NCBI RefSeq assembly: GCF_000237925.1
Contig: NW_017386074.1
Coordinates: forward strand, 186,001-250,000
Length of the DNA: 64,000 nucleotides
Reading direction: 5' to 3'
Source: Schistosoma mansoni
Taxonomy: Eukaryota > Platyhelminthes > Trematoda > Strigeidida > Schistosomatidae
The notes under the pieces were generated by a model. The model saw nothing but the letters and a program-made list of their open reading frames with translations. It was not told the DNA's origin and searched no databases. The position numbers were made by a program, and so were the translations under genes. Shown in pieces: positions 34,301 through 45,532 of this stretch (the stretch's first letter is position 1; the number at the start of each line of letters is the position of its first letter).

Positions 34301-35610
34301 TGTATTCTATTTCATCAGTTTCGTATGAAATAAACAAAACTCTGAATGTTATATATATAGAAGGGTCATTCAATTGGTATGATTCATCCAATTTGTTTAT
34401 GCATAAGAAAAGATTATTCCTCTAATTCACATATAATTCCTGCAAGAACAGACTCCATTTTTTATATAAAGACTTGTATAGGTTTGTTTTTAATTATAGC
34501 CATCATTACCACTCCCCAGTGATATAGGTGTAAGCGCTAAACATAGAGTAAAACCTCTAAACGTCTTAGGTTGTGTTTTCTAATTATCAGAATAATATAT
34601 AACAAAAGCTTGATAAACAATAACAAGAAAACACATGATCATTTGTCTGTAATGAAAGAATAATTTGCATATTAATGCATATATTAGTTGTGGATTTGTT
34701 CTATATATCTTGTATTCCATAGACTTCATTTAGCAGACAGTTTTCACCAAAAGGTGATTAACCACATAACGTAAGCGCTGATGATGATGCCCAGAATGAT
34801 TTTCCGCAACAAAACAACCGACATTTCAGAGAACATAACAACCAGAAAGTGGTAGAGGTTGAAGAATCATTAAGAATCAAAAAGTACTGGCTACTCTCTT
34901 CATTCTATCTTGGAAATCAACTCAACAACGGATGGAATCAAGAACGTCTTGAAGCGAGTATGATACTTTTCAGAACACCAAGTCAAAAAAGGAATGAGCG
35001 AAAACATCAACTTAACTCAATTTAGATTATACCATGTCAATATTGTCAGTGAATTCATGTTGTACTCTTACCAAAGTAGACTTTACAAACTATGAATTAA
35101 TAAAAGTATTCCCATACCTCAGCGCCACAGCTTTAACTTATCAACATACATCCATTAACAAAATTTTAATGACTCAAAAAGGGAGTGCTTCGAACATCCG
35201 CAGGCCTGGTAAATAACTTACAGTAATATTAATCCACAAGATTACATTTCAACAATTGTATTGTTCAAAAAGTATTATATTATCAGTATATTTGATCGAA
35301 ATCGAATGTTTACTTGTCACTACCCCTCTCCGAAAATTCGTTTTCAATTATTTTCAAACATTTCATGAATTAAAAATAAAAGGTTGGAAAGACAACATCT
35401 GAATGATACACACTATAATGTTTAATGATCCTATGTTTCTGCAGAAACATAGGAACAAAAATCAAACCAATGGGAGATACAACCCGAAACAAAGAAATAA
35501 ACAATGACAGATTTAAGGTCAACAAGAACCAATGAACATCAAGGTGCACAGGACAATCTGTGAATCACATATGGAGAAATTCAAACACTTCACTTCTATC
35601 CGAAGTTTGT
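34301..35610. other. No recognised feature
   Basis: AT-rich. Open frame 35034-35216 has no motif. Confidence 0.35.
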
Positions 35611-35681
35611 GCTGATGATGTCGTTCAGAAGGACGATGAAAGCTCCACCATCAAACCATCAAGCTCAGAGAACAAAACTCC
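35611..35681 (+). mobile_element. Penelope-like terminus
   Basis: GAAAGCTCCACCATCAAACC and AAAACTCCATCA match the terminus at 10893 and 32806. A family F retroposon is inserted at its end. Confidence 0.6.
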
Positions 35682-35994
35682 ATCAAAACAGTTTATTTAT
35701 TTATTTAAACACATAAATATTGGTACAAAAAGCACCAGATAAATATGAGCCTCACAAATCTCATTTGATTTGTGTGAGGCCTTTGATACTGCCCAGGTGC
35801 CCAAACTGAAGCAGGTGGTTTTCTTAGGGGGCCACACCCCGAGCCTTTGACCTGAAGGTCTAGTCCACAAAGCAGTGAAGCATCTTAAGGAGATGCAGTC
35901 CCATGGTAGCCGGTGACCAACGATTGGTTCATACGCCATTTGTTCCTTCAGGATACTGGAGCCCATGTTCACCATTGGTTTGGAATCAAAACAG
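35682..35994 (-). mobile_element. Family F retroposon, 5'-truncated, with 10 bp target duplication
   Basis: The element occupies 35692-35984 in minus orientation. ATCAAAACAG lies immediately on both sides (35682-35691 and 35985-35994). The tail side is TTTATTTATTTATTTAAAC. Compared with the copy at 39436 it lacks the first 230 bp, the normal 5' truncation of target-primed retrotransposition. Confidence 0.85.
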
Positions 35995-36505
35995 TAATTA
36001 TTATTATATCATTTTATTTACTGATATAAATTAATATACACATGATTCTGAATAAATAAAAAAAGATTATTTTTAACACAAAAAGATCACCTATCCCCAA
36101 TATAAATAACTATTGTGAACACCATTAGTACGTTTATAGTTAGAAAGCTGTTTAGAAACGGAAAACAAAAACAAGTAGGCAAACACAAGTAGTTACATTG
36201 ATTAAAATACTGAGATAATTAAGCAAGAGAAGATATTGCCAAGTTAATATATTCATATTGCATAAAGAAAAAATAATAATAATATCAAGTGAACGTACAA
36301 GATTATAATACTGTCAAGATAAGTTATAATAAACACCAAAACTGGCAATGAAAGGATGCGGTAGAATAACAAAGAAAGCAAAAGAGAGAAATATACACAT
36401 ACACACATATCCTATTACATATAAATGGGATACAAAAGAGGTTTTTTTTAAAAAATTTTAGTTAACGATGACAACAACAACAACAAGGGATGTTACATTT
36501 CCCTT
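35995..36505. other. Sequence downstream of the minus-strand exon
   Basis: AT-rich with short CAA and AT runs; nothing recognised. Confidence 0.35.
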
Positions 36506-36506
36506 T

Positions 36507-36526
36507 ATAGATTTATTTATTGAATA
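36507..36526 (-). terminator. Poly(A) signals for the minus-strand exon at 36560
   Basis: On the minus strand the sequence reads ATTCAATAAATAAATC, an AATAAA within 55 bp of the TAA stop. It is short and AT-rich, so only moderately convincing. Confidence 0.4.
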
Positions 36527-36559
36527 AAGTAGTAAGGAAAGATCATATATATATATAAA

Positions 36560-36661
36560 TTATGATTCAGTTTCTAAACTTGATGCACGTGATGAATCAT
36601 TAAGTTTTAGAAATTCTAATAACATTTCATTTTCATTAGCTTGAATAAATTCATCATAATC
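36560..36661 (-). CDS. Terminal coding exon of an unidentified minus-strand gene
   Basis: Read on the minus strand, an acceptor TTTTTGTTTTAATAG is followed by 33 codons and TAA: DYDEFIQANENEMLLEFLKL and then NDSSRASSLETES. Codon use is clean and the peptide is acidic and amphipathic, unlike the translated repeats around it. Downstream on the same strand, AATAAA occurs twice within about 55 bp of the stop (near 36509-36525), as expected for a 3' end. I do not recognise the family. The preceding exons must lie to the right (higher coordinates), but no matching exon was identified up to 45 kb. It could be a chance open frame, but strong splice site, stop and poly(A) signal together argue against that. 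Confidence 0.6.
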   Translation of the reverse strand, partial: DYDEFIQANENEMLLEFLKLNDSSRASSLETES

Positions 36662-36770
36662 CTATTAAAACAAAAAGATACATATTGAAAAGGTAAACAA
36701 TATGAATCAGAGAGATGAATAATTTTTTCAATGTAATAATTAGTTAATTTAATAATAGTAATTCAGTTTA

Positions 36771-37294
36771 GCCCCCAAATGCCCTGGTACAGCCGAGAGT
36801 GGGGACAGTCTGCTCTCCCTCTCGAAATGCTCTTACACGGCTAAGCGTATATAGCCTCTTCCAAGGAAGTCCTACTCAATGCCTTCTCGTGACGGAGGTG
36901 TTGTATACGAAATTGAGAGGATGAAAAGCGAATGTTCGACGCTTTAACCGGGTTGGTGGACACGGTAATTCCACCTAGGGGAGTTGGAAAACACTCATTC
37001 CGAACCAATGGTGTACATGGGCTCCAGTATCCTGAAGAAATAAATGGTGTATGAATCAATTGTTGGTCACCGGCTACCATGGGACTGAATCTCCTCACGA
37101 TGCTCCACTGCCTTGTGGATCAAACCTTTAGGTCAGAGGCTTCGGGTGTGGCCCCCTAAGAAAACCACCTGCTTCGGTTTGAGCACCCGGGTAGTATCAC
37201 AGCCTTCATACAAACCAAATAATATTTGTATGGCGCATATATATCTGGTACCCTCTTGTACCAATATTTGTGTCCAAATAAAAAAAATAAATAA
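36771..37294 (+). mobile_element. Family F retroposon, full length
   Basis: ~520 bp: starts GCCCCCAAATGCCCTGGTAC, GC-richer than its surroundings, ends with ACCAATATTTGTG and an AAATA-rich tail. It is 85-90% similar by eye to 39436-39956. No ORF is shared between copies, and short frames on both strands are shadows. It could be the 3' end of a larger LINE or a SINE-like element. It lies just upstream (to the right) of the minus exon at 36560. Confidence 0.75.
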
Positions 37295-37299
37295 AGCTA

Positions 37300-38360
37300 G
37301 AATAAAATTACAACAATATTACAACCAGTTAATGAGCCAAAATTACAAAATGGATAGTTTTATGCATTAACAGTTTTTATTCCAGTAAAACACATCACAT
37401 GGAGCTTACAGAATCACGTGACAGTGGTACAATGCAAACATTGTAATTTCTTGCAAGGAAAAGCAACTTTGAGTAAAAACCAGTGAAAAATTTTCAAAGA
37501 TCTTAGGACTAACTACCCCTTAATGGAAATTGATTTTTCTACTTTGTTTAGATAGCTATCACCATATTTATGTTGTATGGTTTGTGATCCATCTTTTAGT
37601 ACGCAAGGTGTATCAAATTATAAATCATCATAACAATATTATCACTATTGGTCGTTATTATGAAGTATAATTTTACCAGAACTAGTAACTGCTAACACCA
37701 AGGAAAATAAAAGATCCCTATCACAATGTACTAGAGATACTTTTGAATAAGCATCGCTTCCTGTATTTAGATTTTCCCTATGCTAATATGCCTCTCTCAA
37801 CAGAGACTAAACGACAAGGCTAAGAAATAACTATATAATAGTATAATATAATTGATATGAGGCTTGTCCAAAGGGGCGCAAACCTCTCTCCATAAACCAT
37901 GGTCTAGGAATAGAACAAAAAAACAACAAGTATATATCAAAAAGCAGAAAAGTGGCTGTGAATAGAGGAGGCTGTAAGTAATCGACTGCCAGCAAATTAG
38001 GGACAGTAAGTCGTATAACGGTCGACTGAAAGCTTATGATAAATAGAATATGTAGACAAAGTAATCTGGTTACCTAATATTCATACCATAATATATATAG
38101 TAGTATTCCGTAAATTAGCTCTAGGCGTAGCTATTCCTTCAGTATTTGTCCTGATATATCATGTTCAAGCAGTCACCCTATTAGCACAGATAAGTGTCAA
38201 TATAAACACCAGAATAGTAGAGGCATTAGTGATGACAAAAAAAGAATAAGCATTGAAAATACGGTCTGCAAAAACATAGATTAGTGGAATAAAAAATTAT
38301 TAAGTAGTTTAGTAACTTAAGATCTAAGAGAAAACAATGAGTGAATGCACTTGTGCTACT
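37300..38360. other. No recognised feature
   Basis: AT-rich; may be intron of the minus-strand gene ending at 36560. Confidence 0.35.
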
Positions 38361-38364
38361 CAAA

Positions 38365-38735
38365 ACGATTCTGAGCCATGTTACGCAGTTTTTAACCATT
38401 GGTTACGATGATCACGCAAACCCCAACCAGGCGTTCTGCACTTACCTACATGGTTTATTCCAATAGTCATTGTCTTCATCAGTTGACCCTATGTTCCGGT
38501 CTGACCATCCCTAACCTTCTTGAAACCTATATTTACAACAGTGAGTTGACGTAGTCCGTGGACGCGCATACGTAATACATATCTCAATCATCTCAGTCGA
38601 TATAGACTCAGGATGCCAGACACTGCTATCGAGTTTTCTGTGATTATTATGCATATCCAACCTTTCTAATACACGGAAGTACATAAGAATATCTGCAGAA
38701 AGTTGGAGACCACAACTCGTCACTAAATCTCATGA
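38365..38735. repeat. Possible decayed repeat
   Basis: GC-richer than its neighbours and with a 70-codon minus frame (38511-38723) that has no splice context and no known motif. CATTGGTTACGATGATCACG at 38398 resembles CATTGGTTGCGATGATATAG at 48058, hinting at a repeat. Confidence 0.3.
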
Positions 38736-38739
38736 ATAA

Positions 38740-39430
38740 TGTCGGAGGCTACATCACAGAAGACCAAACGATTATGTTTATGTTCGTTATTATAAATAAT
38801 ACGGAATCGAACGTGAGAATCGAGTTTTCAGAAGCTCCAGCTAGCTACTTGATAAAGTGTAACATGATGCTGAAGTGATTTTACCCCAATAACGGGACGG
38901 AATGCACTCAGTGATAATCGTTACAACTAGCAGGAAGTAGTTAACCGTATCCGAATACTAAATCGATCAGAAACATAAACAGGTTTTCTACAGTTTATTG
39001 ATGTTGCAAGCATTGAGTTTTAAATTTTTGAGAAACCTAGTGGTACGTATAAAGAAGCACAACTAAAACCCAAAAATGGTTAGACAACTAACAGAAGGTT
39101 TTCATCATCCGTAGCCACAATACTACTGCATAATAGGTAAATCTACAGACGTTCAACTTGTTGTAAGTATATGTGGATTACTGAGGGTTTATATTTCTTT
39201 GTGTACTCATTATAATGCTTTCTTTGGCATGACAGAGCCTTGATATACTAGTCCTACAAACCTCTACTCACGTTTACAATGCCAAGACGAAATCATATTT
39301 CTGCAAATGAATGAATGAAAGGGAAACATCGAGAGATAAGAATAATACAAACACCTGAGAACACAATTCAAATGAAAACACTGAATAGATAAACCCTACA
39401 TCTCAAAAGAATGTATCTTAGCGTTTAAGT
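38740..39430. other. No recognised feature
   Basis: AT-rich spacer. Confidence 0.35.
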
Positions 39431-39435
39431 ACTAT

Positions 39436-39956
39436 AGCCCTCAAATGCCCTGGTACGGCCGAGAGTGGGGAGAGTCCGCTCTCCCTCTCCAAATGCTCTC
39501 ACATGGCCACGCGAATATATAGCCTCTGACAGGGAAGTCCTACTCACTGCCTTCTCGCACCACAGGTGTTGTTTACGAAATTGAGAGGATGAAAAGCGAA
39601 TGTTCGACGCTTTAACCGGGTTGGTGGACATGGAGGGTCCACCTAGGGGAGTTGGAAAACCCTGATTCCAAATCAATGGTGCACATGGGCTCCAGTATCC
39701 TGAGGGAACAAATGGAGTATGAACCAATCGTTGGTCACCGGCTACCATGGGACTGCATCTCCTTAAGATGCTTCACTGCTTTGTGGACTAGACCTTCAGG
39801 TCAAAGGCTCGGGGTGTGGCCCCCTAAGAAAACCACCTGCTTCAGTTTGGGCACCTGGGCAGTATCAAAGGCCTCACACAAATCAAATGAGATTTGTGAG
39901 GCTCATATTTATCTGGTGCTTTTTGTACCAATATTTGTGTTTAAATAAATAAATAA
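39436..39956 (+). mobile_element. Family F retroposon, full length
   Basis: Second full copy, same strand as 36771. The tail is TTAAATAAATAAATAAG. Confidence 0.8.
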
Positions 39957-41145
39957 GTACATCATAACCACAAACAGTTCACCATTAGGTTATATCCTGA
40001 ATCACATTTGATTTCCAGAATCCCAACTAAGCAGAAGTTTCCCAGCATATGATAGTCTGAAAGAGCTATTTCTAGATCTGAGATACTGTATGATGGGTTG
40101 GTGGTTGCTCCGCTCGTACTATGCACTTCCATTATCAACAAATAGGGATCGACAGACGTTTTTGATATAGGCAGTAAGCATACTACGTTGCTATCTCATT
40201 AAGAAAAACTGTTTTTTGAAGCATAAACAAGCATTTTCTTTGTTTTACAGTTTAAGTCTAAGTAACATTTAGAGTTAAATTAAACCTACATATCTTCAAC
40301 AAGAACCATGAAAGTGAGTTTTAAAACAAATGAGTGAGAGAAACACAAGGTAATGAGACGGGAGTGAAGCCCCAGTTTATCTTGATATTTACAATATGTA
40401 ACCCATGCCAATATCCGATTTTTGTATGCTTTTACAACCATAAAAAAACCTTCGATAATGTATGTCTTGACGCATTTTCTAGCGGTGCAGTCAGCAGGAG
40501 ACCAGCATTACGATCAGAACACACAGTTCTGTTACAAGCAGAGTAAACTCACTACACGTGGTAAGCTTTTGTTGTATCCAAAATATAATAGCTGCTAGTT
40601 TACTAGTGAACACACTTCATACAAAAAAAGCAAGTCATTCAGAAAGATCTGCGTCGACATACCCCTAGGTATTCCGATCCAAGAAAAAGCTGAGGAGCTA
40701 TTACTGTTTTCCCGTTTTCTTCGAGAGCCTTGAACATAAATTGTTTGTCAGTCTCTGAGGATGATATATCTTTTACTTCAAAGGGTATCTTGGCTGCACT
40801 AAGTATGTTTATAATATATTGTTGTCTACTTTTGACCTATAAAGATCTGATAAGATGTTTATGAAGAAATTACTTTTGTATTTCCTGAGGTTGATGATAT
40901 ATAAACATCCACAACCATGACTTCGTATTTTCAGTGTTCCGCCAAATGAACAAATACAACCTTGTCATTATCGCCATATGTTGCTATGACATTATTTTTT
41001 CCAATATACTTGATTGAATAGAAAATACCCAATTTATCTATCAGAATGTCTCATAACCTGATGGCAAGATGTGGGGGAATGTTTTTGAGGATTAAGCAGT
41101 GTTCTCATATATTACTTGTTTCGAAGTGTAAGTCCTATACATTTA
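39957..41145. other. No supported feature
   Basis: A KTFDNV word in an open frame near 40440 recalls the reverse transcriptase KAFDSV motif, but too little surrounds it to call. Confidence 0.3.
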
Positions 41146-41149
41146 ATAT

Positions 41150-41398
41150 CAGAAGAGGCTTTTATGGAAATTTCAGTAATTTTATGTTTGAAACCATGAG
41201 CCAATTGAAGCTAGAGCACCGGTAATCTTGTGGTTAAGCGCTCGCGCGAAACTGATAGGTCCTGGGTTCCAATCTCTCAAGGCGGGATCGTGGATGCGCA
41301 CTGCTGAGGAGTCCTACAACAGGACGAAATGGCCGTTCAGTGCTTCCAGGTTTTCCATGGTATTCTAGCTTCAAATGACTGATGATTTCAACTATAAC
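41150..41398 (+). repeat. SINE family B with near-complete hammerhead
   Basis: Box A GGTAATCTTGTGGTTAAGCG and box B GGGTTCCAATCTC. Ribozyme: stem I GCACTG (41298-41303) with CAGTGC (41338-41343) perfectly paired, core CTGAGGA at 41304-41310, stem II GTCCT with AGGAC, GAA at 41326-41328, stem III ATGGCCGT. The cleavage residue at 41337 is U instead of C, which the motif tolerates poorly. Confidence 0.8.
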
Positions 41399-41399
41399 A

Positions 41400-42320
41400 T
41401 TTCATACCTTTAAGCTGAGTCTGTATAAATCGATTTTTTGTTTGCGCTCACTTTATGTTCTTTCGGTACGATAACATGTCTCTGGTAATGTATTATGAGA
41501 GCCTATCTTGACAATCGAGTGCACTTATTCCAGTCAGTTTGACAGTAGTTTCTAGGCTTATTTTTCTAATAATCTGGATCCGAATCAAGAAGCTACCTCA
41601 TTACAAGCAAAGAGGTTGTTTAGTTTCAATGTAATAGATAATGAAATGAAAGTACAAATGCCAAGTGGACATTGTTTCAAGATGTATATAAATAAGTAAG
41701 CTAATCAGTCAGTAATACAGACAGCATGAGAAGATTGAAATTTGAGAAAATGGTAAACGGAGATAATAGTAAGAGACATAGAAGTGTGGAAATGACATGT
41801 GTTTACTACAAAAGTGGTTTTCTTAAGAGACATATATCATGTAGAGCTAGTTCGAAAGACGCTTGACCACTTTGAAGCTGTAGTGAACTTCTTATATGAA
41901 GAGAACATGATTGGTTTAACAGAAACAATTATTATCATCAATTGTACTAGTGGTTGTTTCACTGTACCTGTTTGTTCAAGTATACCGAAAAAAACACCCT
42001 CCCGTTGCTCTGTGACCTTGTACGAACTTTCGGACACTCGGTAGTCCCGCCTGCAAACTTTGGCATGATCTCAGTATTATTTCGATCGCCAACAAATACA
42101 TCTTACTACAACCTTCTATTGCCTTCTGATATTTGGCCTGTGGAATGATCTAACCTAGCGACTGGCACGTAGTTTCCTGTAGCTGTAGTCACTTCGTCTG
42201 GGCAAGGATTCCAATTGGGGGGACAATCCAAATGAAGAAAGTTTTGTAGAGTGCCTCGATTTTCGATTTCGTATGCAATATTTCGGAGTTATTTTGATGA
42301 GTGTTTTAATTTTATGGTAG
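41400..42320. other. No recognised gene
   Basis: Overlapping open frames around 41800-42150 on both strands have no motif. Could be old mobile sequence. Confidence 0.35.
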
Positions 42321-42321
42321 T

Positions 42322-42712
42322 GTGGATCACCAACGTAGATGATCAATGTCGAATGATTGGAGGCCTACTTGAGTTAGACGGAAATGATGTGACCAGTTAC
42401 TAACGTCGAAGTCTCACCTCGCGGTCAGCATCTAACGTGGATTATCTCTTCATTGTGTCAAGTTACTACGGATGCCTTGAAGACCATATAACACAAAGGA
42501 CGTTATTATGGAAGTATACTAGTAAGAATGAGTACAGAGATCTCGAGAGCATCACGTCATGCGCCAGTACATGGCATATGATCGACTGATGAGCGTTGGT
42601 TGCCTTTGACCTTGACAGAAATCGATGATCCGTTCCATATTCAGTGACCCGACAGTCGGATGATTTGGCTAGGGCTTAGTGACATTTCACTGCCCCCACA
42701 GTAGGATGCACG
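42322..42712 (+). repeat. Dispersed repeat G
   Basis: Shared with 62003-62372: GTAGATGATC, GGCCTACT-GAG-TAGACGG, GACGTTATTA, TTGACTAGGG-like and GTGACATTTCAC. About 370-390 bp, no coding, no tRNA-like head. Class unknown; it may be part of an LTR. Confidence 0.6.
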
Positions 42713-42989
42713 TGTTGGTGTGTCTTCTAGTAACTAATATGTTATCTTCCATTATTGGGTCACCTCTCATTTTCCTATAGCTTAAACACAAAAACCATAA
42801 GTGCTGAAGTCTGATTTCCTATAGTTTGTGTTTCAGCCTTATCACACATCTAGTTGTCCGTTTATGGTTTTGGTCTCTTTCACGACTACTAATTCTCGGT
42901 TTGCCAAGTTTACTTTTGATTTGACAGGACCTTGACTAGGTTCAAACGGACACTCTGATATTTTAACGTGTGTAGACCCCTTTAACACG

Positions 42990-43715
42990 ATGACCAAAAG
43001 CAAAGCTTATAAAAAAAACGATTGCTGAATTAGTGGCTTGCTCCTTTGTTGAACGTGAGTAGCACACTTCAGCTGTCCCCCAACTGTCACTACAGACCGT
43101 TGAAACCGGTTTGTATCTGGGCATTTCCGTTTTTGTTACACTACTAGGAGTCACATGAATAAGAAAGTCCACTTATCACTCACAAGCTAAAGACTTGGTA
43201 GGACGGTCTCACCGATGGTTGAAGGCTCTACTCTCAGCCACAAACAGTGGACTGGTAACATTCCAATCGTGTTACACAGTATTCTCAATGCAGTGCAATC
43301 TCACGATGAACATACTGCAGCAAAATACATTTAAGGAACGACATTCCGACTTCCAAGGGAATTTGTTGATTCTTCACCTTTTTCCATGAATATTAATCCA
43401 AAATCTTACACGGGAGTGTTTATAAACTCTATACGTTCAGTTAAAACTGTTTCCATCGAACAGCAGTTAACTTCTGATTCCTTTCAACTTGCCTTACGAC
43501 ACAGCACATACGTTTCCATATGTTGCGATTCATTAAAACGACCTCTCAAAGTGACATACGAAGGACTCTTCAATGTTTTCCGTTGTCAACCCAAATACCA
43601 TACCATCTATAGGAAAACGAAACTAACGATACCTACAGCACTGACCGTCTTAAAGTCAAGTTTTCAGGAAGGAATCCTAATAATGTTGATTTCCTCCTGC
43701 ACAGTCAAATGAGTC
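42990..43715 (+). pseudogene. Gypsy-type retrotransposon integrase remnant
   Basis: Across several frames the plus strand shows, in order: VTTDR-like (43086-43100), HRWLKALLSATNSG (about 43208-43250), a decayed stretch equivalent to AAELVYGTTLRLPG, and then in the 43386 frame SLKRPLKVTYEGLFNVFRCQ, the GPY/F module that ends gypsy (Ty3) integrases. The Gly-Pro of YEGPF is changed. Order and spacing fit; stops and frameshifts show it is dead. The open frame 43386-43712 is the longest piece. Confidence 0.7.
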
Positions 43716-44085
43716 GAGCTTCACAGTTATGAAACTCTAATCGATAAACAATAATCACAAAGATAATCCGGCGGTATCTCAGAATCAAACCCAGACGACG
43801 CTTCGTAGCAGAGGGGTAAGGTTTCCAGAATACTTAAATGACTACTGTTCATAAGATACTGAGTAAAATTTTGTGTCGTTTGTTTGCATTGCTATGTCAA
43901 TAGTGTGTTTTATTTTCTGATGTGCTCATATATGTGTATATTTTTCCGTCTTCTTGAAGATACGACTGGTATTCTAATTTCACAACTAGCCACCAGTAAC
44001 ACCTATATTCGAATCGTTTCCAAACCAGTAGAAATCAGAAGTCAGACGAGAAGAGGTAGGAAGGTTATATTTGATGCGTTATCAA
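43716..44085. other. No recognised feature
   Basis: It follows the integrase remnant and could contain LTR, but no pair was found. Confidence 0.3.
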
Positions 44086-44087
44086 CC

Positions 44088-44180
44088 TGGCTAGTGAACG
44101 TAGGATCTGTGTCCCACGCTGGGTCGAAACGTGATCTGGTGCGGATGCATGACTGAAAGCCTTCAGTTAAACAAGTTCAC
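44088..44180 (+). repeat. Dispersed repeat H, fragment
   Basis: GTGATCTGGTGCGGATGCAT and GCCTTCAGTT are the inverse of the same words in 44635-44885. Confidence 0.5.
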
Positions 44181-44630
44181 TTAAAACAATGTGGTCAGCA
44201 TCCAATGTCGAACGCTTAATGGGCTATTAATTTTGGGGAATTATTTACAGCTACATTCTTAAAAAAGTCAAAATATTCATTGTTCAAAATTACTTTTAAT
44301 TGTCGCATGTTACCATAAGGCATGTACTTCAATTATTTCTCACATTTTGTGTCATTAGGCACGTAAGCGTGTATTTCGATGTACACTTTCAATTTGTTCA
44401 ATTTTACTCAGACGACTTGGAAAGACGAAGGCCCGACGAAGAACACGATAAATAGAAATATTCATTGTACATTTTTGTTCGTTGCTGTTTTGTAACAAAT
44501 GGCCTCTCATATTAAGAAAAGACGATCAGATGCTCGTGAACACAGCAAGCTATCAGAAGAGTGTTTATCAACGACAGGCTCTTTGGACTTCAACTTCTGG
44601 CTGGCACATATTAAGGTCATCACAACCTAA
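44181..44630. other. No recognised feature
   Basis: Spacer between inverted repeat H pieces. Confidence 0.3.
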
Positions 44631-44634
44631 TTAA

Positions 44635-44885
44635 GGGGGAAGAGAGCCGTAGCGGTAAACAAACCCACAGGATAATTAGTCTCGTTAGTCCTGTAAATTG
44701 GTGTCCACCTCATTAGTTTTACTGGGCAAGACCAAACTGAAGGCTCTTGGTGATGCATCCTAACAAGGTCACGAGTGGGTACGCCGTACCACCCATACAT
44801 TGTAACTACTGGCCTGCTCAGACCAAACCCTTCTCGATAGACAGATAGCTTTTCAAACACATCTCGGAAGCCTTTCATTTCCGAC
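44635..44885 (-). repeat. Dispersed repeat H
   Basis: It shares CCAAACTGAAGGC-CT-GGT with 57980-58010 and ACTACTGGCC-GCT-AGACCAAAC with 58778-58800. Unknown class. Confidence 0.55.
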
Positions 44886-44889
44886 TTCT

Positions 44890-45412
44890 GATCTACCTGG
44901 GTCGTTATACGTCGATTGTAAGTGTGTTAGGTGTAATTGAGTTGTCAAAAACCGAATATCTGTGAAATCTTCAAACTGTCTTCTACAAGACAGAGAATAT
45001 TTTAGTGTTGGATTGCATTATCCCTATTGTTCTGAAGTCAGGGAAAATACAGTTAAGGACTAAATTAAACATGGTTTCAGAAGTTTAGCTGGAATCTTCA
45101 AACAGTATGACAAACAGACAGTCACCATCGAGTTTTTCTGGAAATGAAATTTGTCAAGCAGCGTGACAATTGAAACAGTATCATGAGATGAATGCGATAA
45201 TAATTAGTGGAAAAATCATTTTTTCTTTGAACAGCCCCGCGAAGCGTGTAGGTCCGGTTACCATTTGTTTAAGCAAATCTTTTATTATTTATCATTTAAT
45301 GCCCTCGTTTTCGGTTTTCAAGGTCTCAAGGAAATGATAACTTCTGTTCCCCTGTTATTCATTTTTGGAATTTTCAAAGAATGTATGTTGCCTTTAACTT
45401 TTATTTATAAAG
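44890..45412. other. Region upstream of the first seen Ly6 exon
   Basis: It should hold intron, or promoter and signal exon, of the Ly6-like gene. An open frame from 45265 runs into the exon. No repeat is recognised. Confidence 0.4.
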
Positions 45413-45532
45413 TATTATCCATGGAGTGCTATGTATGCAGGAATCAGGAAGGGAATAAAGATAAGTGCATCAAAACCACAATGCAATGTCTAGAAGACGA
45501 ACACTCCTGTATAACCAATATTTCATATACGA
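45413..45532 (+). CDS. Ly6-like gene, exon with CxxC opening
   Basis: The acceptor is a T-rich tract ending TATAAAG at 45412 and the donor is ACGA|GTAAGC. The exon starts with TA, completing a codon begun in the previous exon (phase 1), and ends with one base that joins TT of the next exon to make Ile. It encodes LSMECYVCRN and then three more cysteines. The frame is open upstream to 45265 with a hydrophobic run (VPLLFIFGIF), so an unspliced start at 45334 or 45265 is possible. A charged KEC after that run makes it a poor signal peptide, so a separate first exon is preferred. Confidence 0.83.

Noticed and set aside
35611-35675. A hammerhead-like CTGATGA ... GAAA pattern at the Penelope-like terminus (also at 10915-10970 inverted).
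   Set aside because: Penelope-like elements are known to carry hammerheads, but here two extra bases sit before GAAA, stem I does not pair and the pattern differs between copies.
35697-35975. Minus-strand 92-codon frame with WPPKKTTCFSLG, also seen at 37113 and 39652.
   Set aside because: It is shared only because family F repeats are similar; frames differ between copies and have no initiation or splice context.
40334-40546. Open frame with KTFDNV resembling the reverse transcriptase KAFDSV motif.
   Set aside because: Only one short word matches and neighbouring RT motifs are not seen.
43884-44156. Possible signal-peptide exon for the Ly6-like gene (hydrophobic start of an open frame).
   Set aside because: It runs into repeat H, has no donor in the needed phase after the hydrophobic part, and no small residue pattern.
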